Shown here one piece after another: positions 58,187 to 64,000 of a stretch of 64,000 nucleotides of DNA. The notes under the pieces are model-generated. The model was given only the letters and a program-made list of their open reading frames with translations. It did no database searches and was not told where the DNA came from. Made by a program: the position numbers and the translations under genes. The DNA comes from Neobacillus sp. PS3-12 (GTDB lineage: Bacteria > Bacillota > Bacilli > Bacillales > Cytobacillaceae), in NCBI RefSeq assembly GCF_030915385.1, contig NZ_CP133268.1, forward strand, positions 2,409,430-2,473,429. The letters are read 5' to 3'. How positions within the stretch are numbered: position 1 is the first letter of the stretch; every line of letters begins with the position of its first letter.

Positions 58187-59158
58187 TTATAAAGTTTGTC
58201 CAGCCGTAATTAATGCCAGCTTGTAGACATCTTCTTCATTACAACCGCGTGATAAGTCGTTCACAGGCTGGTTTAAACCTTGAAGGATTGGGCCAACTGC
58301 TTCAAACTTACCTAAGCGCTGAGCAATTTTGTAGCCAATATTTCCTGCTTCTAGGCTTGGGAAAATAAAGACGTTCGCATCGCCTTGAATTGGTGAACCA
58401 GGTGCTTTGCTTTTTGCTACAGATGGAACAAATGCAGCATCAAATTGGAATTCACCATCAAGCACAAGCTCAGGTGCGCGGCGCTGTGCTTCCGCAACTG
58501 CAGCAGAAACCTTTTCTGTTTCCTCAGATTTTGCTGAACCCTTTGTTGAAAAACTTAACATTGCAACGCGTGGATCGACATCAAACATTTGTGCAGTTTT
58601 TGCACTTTCAATCGCGATTTCAGCAAGGTCGTTGCTGTCTGGTGCAATGTTGATGGCACAATCAGCAAACACATATTTTTCATCATCGCGAACCATGATG
58701 AATACACCAGAAGTTTTAGTCACGCCTTGTTTCGTTTTAATAATTTGGAGCGCAGGGCGAACCGTATCAGCTGTAGAGTGAGCCGCACCGCTGACTAAAC
58801 CCTCTGCTTTTTTCAAATAAACAAGCATCGTTCCAAAGTAATTTTCGTCAAGCAGGATTTTACGCGCATCCTCTTCAGTCGCTTTTCCTTTACGGCGATC
58901 AACGAATGCAGCAACAAGTTCATCCATTCCAGCATAGCTTTGTGGATCATAGATTTCTGCATTATCAAGGTTCACACCTAGTTCACTTGCTTTTGCTTGC
59001 ACAGCTTCGATATTTCCAACCAAAATAGGTGTTAAAAGTCTTTCTGTTGCCAAACGGCCGGCTGCTTTTAAAATCCGCTCATCCAATCCTTCTGGAAAAA
59101 CAATTTTCACATTGCGACCGGAAATTTTTTGTTTTAATCCTTCAAATAAATCACTCAC
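58187..59158 (-). CDS. pta: Phosphate acetyltransferase
   Basis: Interconverts acetyl-CoA and acetyl phosphate for overflow metabolism. The start is GTG 59158 (MSDLFEGLKQKISG), preceded by AAGGAGG. 323 residues, the short class. Motifs: KIVFPEGLDERIL, GLVSGAAHSTADTVRPALQ, GSPIQGDANVFIFPSLEAGNIGYK and GPILQGLNQPVNDLSRGC. It could also serve the propionyl-CoA branch of the island, but pduL is the dedicated enzyme. Confidence 0.96.
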   Translation of the reverse strand: MSDLFEGLKQKISGRNVKIVFPEGLDERILKAAGRLATERLLTPILVGNIEAVQAKASELGVNLDNAEIYDPQSYAGMDELVAAFVDRRKGKATEEDARKILLDENYFGTMLVYLKKAEGLVSGAAHSTADTVRPALQIIKTKQGVTKTSGVFIMVRDDEKYVFADCAINIAPDSNDLAEIAIESAKTAQMFDVDPRVAMLSFSTKGSAKSEETEKVSAAVAEAQRRAPELVLDGEFQFDAAFVPSVAKSKAPGSPIQGDANVFIFPSLEAGNIGYKIAQRLGKFEAVGPILQGLNQPVNDLSRGCNEEDVYKLALITAGQTL

Positions 59159-59396
59159 AATAATTCCTCCTTGCATTCGGTATGTATAAGTTTTTCTCCC
59201 TTTAATAGCATACTTTACCTATTTGATAATTCAAGCGAAAATATCGCTTCTACTAAAATTTTTTCTTTTCGAAAAATTTGTATCCTCGCACATGATAAGT
59301 TTTCGCTTAACGATGAGGTTTTATTCTCATAACTAATGGTGAAACTATGGTATAGTATGTACAATGAGCACAATTCTTATATAGGAGTGATTATAA

Positions 59397-60140
59397 ATGA
59401 GTGAAGCAGCGCAAACACTTGATGGTTGGTATTGTTTGCATGATTTCCGCACTGTCGATTGGACAACCTGGAAGATGCTTTCAAGTGATGAACGCCAATC
59501 TACCATTCACGAGTTTTTAAGTCTGATTGAAAAATGGAATACGACCCAGGACCGTAACGAAGGCAGCCATGCCTTATATACAGTTGTTGGCCAAAAGGCT
59601 GACTTTATGATGATGATTATGCGTCCAACAATGGAAGAATTAAATGAAATTGAAACGGAATTCAACAAAACGAAGTTAGCAGAATTCACGGTTCCTGCTC
59701 ATTCTTATGTATCCGTTGTGGAATTAAGCAATTATTTGCCGGCAACAGAGGACCCATATCAAAATCCGCAAATTTTAGCGCGCCTTTATCCTAAATTACC
59801 TAAAGCAAATTATGTTTGTTTTTATCCAATGGACAAGCGCCGTCAGGGAAATGATAACTGGTATATGCTTCCGATGGAAGATCGCAAAAAGCTGATGTAC
59901 AGCCACGGGATGATTGGCCGCCAGTATGCCGGCAAAGTGAAACAGATCATTACCGGATCTGTTGGCTTTGATGATTACGAATGGGGCGTTACTTTGTTTG
60001 CTGATGATGTCCTCCAATTTAAAAAGCTTGTCTATGAAATGCGCTTTGATGAAGTAAGTGCACGCTACGGCGAGTTTGGTTCTTTCTTTGTTGGCAACAT
60101 CCTAAAAGAAGAAAGAGTCTCAAGTTTTTTACAAGTATAA
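59397..60140 (+). CDS. hemQ: Coproheme decarboxylase
   Basis: Final step of the Gram-positive coproporphyrin-dependent heme pathway, turning coproheme into heme b with peroxide. 247 residues of the chlorite-dismutase fold. Proximal heme ligand H170 lies in [15 protein letters not shown]; the reactive Tyr is Y143 in [11 protein letters not shown]. Ribosome site AGGAGTGA. A TATAGT -10-like hexamer lies about 45 bp upstream. Confidence 0.96.
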   Translation: MSEAAQTLDGWYCLHDFRTVDWTTWKMLSSDERQSTIHEFLSLIEKWNTTQDRNEGSHALYTVVGQKADFMMMIMRPTMEELNEIETEFNKTKLAEFTVPAHSYVSVVELSNYLPATEDPYQNPQILARLYPKLPKANYVCFYPMDKRRQGNDNWYMLPMEDRKKLMYSHGMIGRQYAGKVKQIITGSVGFDDYEWGVTLFADDVLQFKKLVYEMRFDEVSARYGEFGSFFVGNILKEERVSSFLQV

Positions 60141-60152
60141 AATGAATCAAAT

Positions 60153-60187
60153 CAAGCTCTTAGCCACAGGCTGGGAGCTTTTCTTTT
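60153..60187 (+). terminator. Terminator of hemQ
   Basis: AAGCTC..AGCC/GGCT..GAGCTT stem followed by TTCTTTT. Confidence 0.7.
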
Positions 60188-60375
60188 CCCGGTCATATTC
60201 ACCCCCTCGCCCACATACTATTTAAACAGTGATTGTTTCCAAATACTTCATTTCTTTTTCCCTAGCAAGATAGGTCCTCATTTAAAGAGAGGTGAGAATG
60301 TTAGATCTTACTTACCTGAGACCATTGTCCTTAGAAAAAGAGAATAACATATAGTTATTTTTAGGAGGGATCTTC

Positions 60376-60855
60376 ATGAATCAGTATTACAATCCACAAG
60401 GATATCAAGGATATCCTAATGCACAGCGGCAACAAGGAATGCCATTTCCGAGCCAATCTGGCGGCTTTCCGCCAATGCAGCCCCAAAGCGGCGGAATGCC
60501 TGGAGGAGGAATGGCCCGCGGGATGCCAGGCGGTATGGGTGGCGGCGGTGCGGCTGGCAGCGTTCCAGGTATGCTGCCGCTTGAGCAGTCCTATATTGAA
60601 AATATTTTAAGGTTAAATAAGGGAAAATTAGTTCATGTCTTTACCACTTTTGAAAACAACAATCAGTGGAATGCAAAGGAGTTTGTGGGGATTATTGAAG
60701 CTGCGGGACGGGACCATTTGATTTTGAGTGACCCGCAAACCTGCGAACGGTATTTAATTCCGATGGTTCATCTAGATTATGTTACTTTTACTGAGGAAGT
60801 CGAATATGAGCAACAGTTTGGCGGAGGCGGTATGGCTACTTATCCGCCAAGATAA
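60376..60855 (+). CDS. gerQ: Spore coat protein GerQ
   Basis: An inner-coat protein needed to localise the cortex-lytic enzyme CwlJ and crosslinked by transglutaminase. 159 residues. The N-terminal 70 are Gly/Pro/Gln/Met-rich (MNQYYNPQGYQGYPNAQR, then GGMPGGG repeats). The conserved body is LPLEQSYIENILRLNKGKLV to RYLIPMVHLDYVTFTEEVEYE. Ribosome site AGGAGGG. A CATATAGTT sequence just upstream could be a sigma-E -10, without a clear -35. Confidence 0.94.
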   Translation: MNQYYNPQGYQGYPNAQRQQGMPFPSQSGGFPPMQPQSGGMPGGGMARGMPGGMGGGGAAGSVPGMLPLEQSYIENILRLNKGKLVHVFTTFENNNQWNAKEFVGIIEAAGRDHLILSDPQTCERYLIPMVHLDYVTFTEEVEYEQQFGGGGMATYPPR

Positions 60856-60859
60856 AGCA

Positions 60860-60893
60860 GGAGGATGACCACAATTGGTCATCCTCTTTTTCA
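60860..60893. terminator. Terminator between gerQ and ywdK
   Basis: AGGATGACCA/TGGTCATCCT stem followed by CTTTTTC on the plus strand. Confidence 0.8.
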
Positions 60894-61265
60894 TTAAAAA
60901 TGCTTTACAGCCCCAATGATCATCAAAATCCAGGCAGCTAAGAATGATACGCCGCCAAGTGGGGTGATGGCGCCTAAGATGCTTACTTTTGTCAGGCTTA
61001 GCAGGTAAAGACTTCCGCTAAATAAAATGATGCCAATGAGCATCAGCCATCCTGACCAGGTAAATAGGGAACTCGTCGCTGCTTTACCAAGAAGCATGGC
61101 AACCGCTAAAATGCCAAGTGCGTGGAACATTTGATAGGTAACACCTGTTTTCCAGATGTCCAAATAATGAGCATCCAGTCGATCCTTCAATCCATGTGCG
61201 CCAAACGCCCCCAGTGCCACGGCCAAAAAGGCATTGATCGCTCCAACAATAATAAAAACCTTCAT
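60894..61265 (-). CDS. ywdK: YwdK, DUF423 membrane protein
   Basis: A 123-residue protein with four membrane helices (INAFLAVALGAFGAHGL, YQMFHALGILAVAMLLG, SGWLMLIGIILFSGSLYLL, TPLGGVSFLAAWILMIIGAV). GAFGAHGL and TPLGG are DUF423 signatures. Function unknown. It follows ywdI on the same strand with an 18-bp gap. Confidence 0.92.
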   Translation of the reverse strand: MKVFIIVGAINAFLAVALGAFGAHGLKDRLDAHYLDIWKTGVTYQMFHALGILAVAMLLGKAATSSLFTWSGWLMLIGIILFSGSLYLLSLTKVSILGAITPLGGVSFLAAWILMIIGAVKHF

Positions 61266-61283
61266 TTCTCTTTTCCCCTCTCA

Positions 61284-61535
61284 CTAAAAATCAAATAACG
61301 AATCACCGTTCGATTCTTCATCCACCACTAATTTTTTTGGAATCATTGGCTGCTGAATAAACCCCTGTGTTGTTACTTGTAATGGGGCTGGTGACTCCCT
61401 TTTTATCTGTTTTTCATCCAAAATGAGCTCGCACAATGTTTTAATCGAGTAAACCTTTTCCTGCAAGTTTTCCTTCTTAACAGTTGCGAGTTCTTCTTCC
61501 ATTTTCGCTAATAATTTTTGAACGGAAATATTCAT
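61284..61535 (-). CDS. ywdI: YwdI-family protein
   Basis: An 83-residue soluble protein. The first 45 residues are an amphipathic helix pair (VQKLLAKMEEELATVKKENLQEKVYSIKTLCELIL); the tail is polar and ends ESNGDSLFDF. It matches YwdI of Bacillus, whose role is unknown. Adjacent to ywdK, as in B. subtilis. Confidence 0.8.
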   Translation of the reverse strand: MNISVQKLLAKMEEELATVKKENLQEKVYSIKTLCELILDEKQIKRESPAPLQVTTQGFIQQPMIPKKLVVDEESNGDSLFDF

Positions 61536-61621
61536 TCATCAGGCACCCCTCAATCTCCATTTTATTGTACATGATATGGACGAAACGTTCGAATGATATG
61601 TATTAGCCGACAATATTTTCC

Positions 61622-61637
61622 TGTTCCACGTGAAACA
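61622..61637. promoter_or_regulatory. parS centromere site
   Basis: TGTTCCACGTGAAACA is a perfect match to the 16-bp Bacillus parS consensus TGTTNCACGTGAAACA, bound by ParB/Spo0J. It sits in the intergenic gap between fumC and ywdI. parS sites gather around the origin, which supports an origin-proximal position for this window. Confidence 0.93.
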
Positions 61638-61653
61638 AGTCGAAATGTGCATG

Positions 61654-61687
61654 AAAAAGGCTCATTTCCTTGGGAAATCAGCCTTTA
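61654..61687 (-). terminator. Terminator of fumC
   Basis: Minus-strand stem AAGGCTGATTTCC/GGAAATGAGCCTT followed by TTTC. Confidence 0.82.
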
Positions 61688-61692
61688 CGTCC

Positions 61693-63084
61693 TTACTCCC
61701 CTTCAGGACGAATCATTTTTTCCGGTCTTACCATTTGATCAAATTCCTGCTCCGTCAAAAAGCCACTCTTCAATGCTGCTTCTTTTAGCGTTGACCCTTC
61801 TTTGTAGGCTAATTTAGCAATCGTTGCTGCTTTTTCATAGCCAATATGAGGATTAAGCGCTGTCACAAGCATCAGCGAGTTTTTGAGATTTTGTTCAATC
61901 ACGCTCAAATTTGGTTCTATTCCTTTTGCACAATGATCATCAAATGAACGAATAGCGTCAGCCAATAAGGTCACAGATTGAAGAAAATTATAAATAATGA
62001 CGGGTTTAAAAACATTTAACTCAAAATTACCTTGGCTTGCCGCAAAGCCAATCGTACTGTCGTTGCCCATGACTTGACAAGCGACCATCGTCATCGCTTC
62101 CGTTTGCGTTGGATTGACTTTACCGGGCATAATTGAACTTCCTGGTTCATTTGCTGGAATTTTAATCTCTCCGATGCCGCTACGCGGCCCGCTTGCCATC
62201 CACCTCACATCATTTGCTATTTTCATAAGGTCTGCGGCCAATGCCTTCAAGGCACCATGTGTAAACGTGATTTCATCATGGCTTGTTAACCCATGAAATT
62301 TATTGGGGGCAGAAATAAATGTTTTGCCAGTTAAAGAGCTAATTTCCGCCGCAACCTGATCACCAAAATGAGGAGGTGTATTTAATCCCGTCCCAACTGC
62401 CGTTCCCCCAATGGCGAGCTCTTTCATGAAATGAACACTTTGCTTGATCATTTCCTCATTCTTTTCAAGCATTCGCTGCCAGCCGCTAACCTCCTGGCCA
62501 AGTGTCAATGGAGTTGCATCCTGGAGATGGGTTCTGCCGATTTTAATGATATCTTTAAAATCAGTCACCTTTTGCTGCAGCGTCTTTTTTAAACCTTCTA
62601 AAGCAGGCAGCAAGCCGTCCTCTACAGCCAGGACAGCGGCAATGTGCATCGCGGTTGGAAAGGTATCATTGGAGCTTTGGGAACGATTGACATCATCATT
62701 GGGATGAAGCTTAAGGCTCTTGCCCTTTTCCGCTAATAACTGATTCCCGCGATGGGCAATCACTTCATTTACATTCATATTGGTTTGGGTCCCGCTTCCT
62801 GTTTGCCATACAGCAAGAGGAAATTGATCGTCCCATTTTCCTCTTGCAATTTCATCTGCCGCAGCAGCGATGGCATCCGCTTTATCTTTTTCTATCTTAC
62901 CCAATTTTTGATTTACAGAAGCGGCGCACCTTTTAGTCATGGCCAAGGCATAAACGACTTGTAGGGGCATTTTTTCGATGCCAATCTTAAAATTTTGGAA
63001 GCTGCGCTGTGTTTGCGCCCCCCATAATTTGTCTCTTGCCACTTCAATCTCACCAATAGAATCTTTTTCAATTCGAACATTCAT
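61693..63084 (-). CDS. fumC: Class II fumarate hydratase
   Basis: Interconverts fumarate and malate in the TCA cycle. The start is ATG 63084 ([15 protein letters not shown]), with GAAGGTGA upstream; the ATG at 63102 has no site. Motifs: [57 protein letters not shown] and the signature loop [16 protein letters not shown]. 463 residues. The same gene is called citG in B. subtilis, where it lies elsewhere on the chromosome; its place here is a local difference. Confidence 0.96.
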   Translation of the reverse strand: MNVRIEKDSIGEIEVARDKLWGAQTQRSFQNFKIGIEKMPLQVVYALAMTKRCAASVNQKLGKIEKDKADAIAAAADEIARGKWDDQFPLAVWQTGSGTQTNMNVNEVIAHRGNQLLAEKGKSLKLHPNDDVNRSQSSNDTFPTAMHIAAVLAVEDGLLPALEGLKKTLQQKVTDFKDIIKIGRTHLQDATPLTLGQEVSGWQRMLEKNEEMIKQSVHFMKELAIGGTAVGTGLNTPPHFGDQVAAEISSLTGKTFISAPNKFHGLTSHDEITFTHGALKALAADLMKIANDVRWMASGPRSGIGEIKIPANEPGSSIMPGKVNPTQTEAMTMVACQVMGNDSTIGFAASQGNFELNVFKPVIIYNFLQSVTLLADAIRSFDDHCAKGIEPNLSVIEQNLKNSLMLVTALNPHIGYEKAATIAKLAYKEGSTLKEAALKSGFLTEQEFDQMVRPEKMIRPEGE

Positions 63085-63159
63085 ATATTCACCTTCGATC
63101 ATATTAGGCTAAACTAATGAGGATGCCCCAATAGACATCCTCTCTAGTTTATGCTTTTC

Positions 63160-64000
63160 TTACCCTAATATTCGTTGATAGACAGATTTCGCATGGGTTA
63201 AATCCTTTGTACCGTGGATCAGGGCGCGGCCATCTTTAAAAATCACGATACGCTCGGGATCGATATCGACTGACAAGAGATAAGGGTTCCCTTTCACCTG
63301 AAGTCCAAGGCCCCCCAGTTGCTGTGCCAGCTGTTCAAGCGAAATCTCTCCAGGACTCGACGGACGAATTTGCACCGTATCACGGCCGCACAGCACCGTG
63401 GTTTTCGTCATATTTTCATAATCCAGGTATGGATAGGTTGGGTTTTCCCCACAAGATAAACAGCCAGCAAACTTGGCCTTGGACATTTTCATTGTTGTAT
63501 ATTGATTACGCCATAGATCAAAACTGACAAAGGTCGAGCGCACTGCATCCCAGTCCTCGGCTAGAATTTTCAAGCTTTCAGCCGTTTGATGGGCAATCAC
63601 CATTTGGACGGCAGGGCCAATAATCCCACCCGTATCACATGTCATTCCTTGAAGCGGAATCGTTCGCAGCAAGCAATTTAAGCATGGTGTTTTTCCAGGG
63701 ATAATCGTAAAACTCATGCCAAAACTTCCAACACAGGCACCGTAAATCCACGGAACCTTGTACTTTTGCGAGACATCGTTGATCATCATTCTTGTTTCAA
63801 AATTATCGGTGGCATCTATGATCAAGTCCACATCAGAGACTAATCCTTCTAACACTCCAGGGGTGGCATCGCCAATGATCGCCTGCACTTCAACCTCAGA
63901 GTTAATCACCGCAAGGCGCTTCTTTGCCGCTGCTGCTTTCGGAAGCTTTTCAGCCACGTCCTCTTCGGTGTACAGCTGCTGGCGCTGCAGATTGCTCTCC
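63160..64000 (-). CDS. thiF: ThiF/MoeB-type adenylyltransferase, 5' end beyond the window
   Basis: At least 280 residues; the reading continues to the right edge through ESNLQRQQLYTEEDV, typical of E1-like sulfur-carrier activators after the nucleotide-binding loop. DLIIDATDNFETRMMIND and WIYGACVGSFGMSF follow. The zinc cysteines are in CLNCLLR and CLSCGENPTYPYLD. The C-terminal domain (GRDTVQIRPSSP to DLTHAKSVYQRILG) is the extra small domain seen in Bacillus ThiF. It adenylates the C-terminal Gly-Gly of ThiS (or MoaD). Which carrier it serves is not settled. Confidence 0.85.
   Translation of the reverse strand, partial: ESNLQRQQLYTEEDVAEKLPKAAAAKKRLAVINSEVEVQAIIGDATPGVLEGLVSDVDLIIDATDNFETRMMINDVSQKYKVPWIYGACVGSFGMSFTIIPGKTPCLNCLLRTIPLQGMTCDTGGIIGPAVQMVIAHQTAESLKILAEDWDAVRSTFVSFDLWRNQYTTMKMSKAKFAGCLSCGENPTYPYLDYENMTKTTVLCGRDTVQIRPSSPGEISLEQLAQQLGGLGLQVKGNPYLLSVDIDPERIVIFKDGRALIHGTKDLTHAKSVYQRILG

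Noticed and set aside
57445..58192. Two long repetitive reading frames, one on each strand, across the 81-bp repeat
   Set aside because: They are open only because 81 is divisible by three. No ribosome site, start context or family similarity is seen, and both overlap the repeat array or the lipL coding region.

Overview
The window comes from a low-GC, endospore-forming Bacillaceae chromosome. It carries spoIIR, spo0F, rsfA, gerQ, an H-type small acid-soluble spore protein and a YhcN/YlaJ-type spore lipoprotein. As I recall it, the gene order follows the Bacillus subtilis ywlC-to-ywdI segment: ywlC, ywlB, spoIIR, prmC, prfA, then tdk, rpmE, rho, glpX, murA2, tal, fbaA, spo0F, ywjG, pyrG, rpoE, then fadF, clsB, uvsE, argS, ywiB, speB, speE, pbpG, ywhDCB, ywgA, ywfO, rsfA, lipL, pta, hemQ, gerQ, ywdK and ywdI. 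Most genes lie on the minus strand, as expected if the replication fork enters from the right end. The combination resembles Neobacillus-type soil bacilli, but the species cannot be fixed from this sequence alone.

Layout. (1) 1-5107: threonylcarbamoyl-AMP synthase (cut by the edge), an acetyltransferase, spoIIR, prmC and prfA, and a frameshifted spore lipoprotein. A dense DnaA-box cluster lies at about 78-433. (2) 5234-19310: an accessory island for B12-independent 1,2-propanediol or glycerol breakdown in a bacterial microcompartment. It has shell genes pduA, pduB, a pduK-like gene and pduN; pduL, eutJ (frameshifted), a flavoprotein, pduP, pduQ, a MIP diol facilitator, a glycyl-radical diol dehydratase and its activase. 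A divergent PocR-domain histidine kinase and AraC-type response regulator probably control it. (3) 19453-30966: conserved housekeeping block from tdk to rpoE, including a pyrG reiterative-transcription attenuator. (4) 31017-42152: acyl-CoA and branched-chain degradation genes (icmF, TetR regulator, two acyl-CoA dehydrogenases, hydroxyacyl-CoA dehydrogenase, thiolase, fadF), with a matching candidate operator in two promoters. (5) 42302-63084: clsB, uvsE, sspH-like, argS, polyamine genes, pbpG, the ywh and ywf genes, pta, hemQ, gerQ and fumC, with a perfect parS site at 61622-61637. (6) 63160-64000: a ThiF-type adenylyltransferase cut by the right edge.

The least explained signal is a set of intergenic arrays at gene 3' ends. 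Each repeats a short word such as TTGCACGTTTT, TTATCCG or ATTTCGCC, and in six of the seven arrays the spacing is about 21 bp, close to two helical turns, although the words differ. The seventh array has a 52-bp unit.

Five single-base losses, most in short homopolymer runs, break four genes (spore lipoprotein, eutJ, rho and fadF twice). This pattern looks more like consensus sequencing error than real gene decay.
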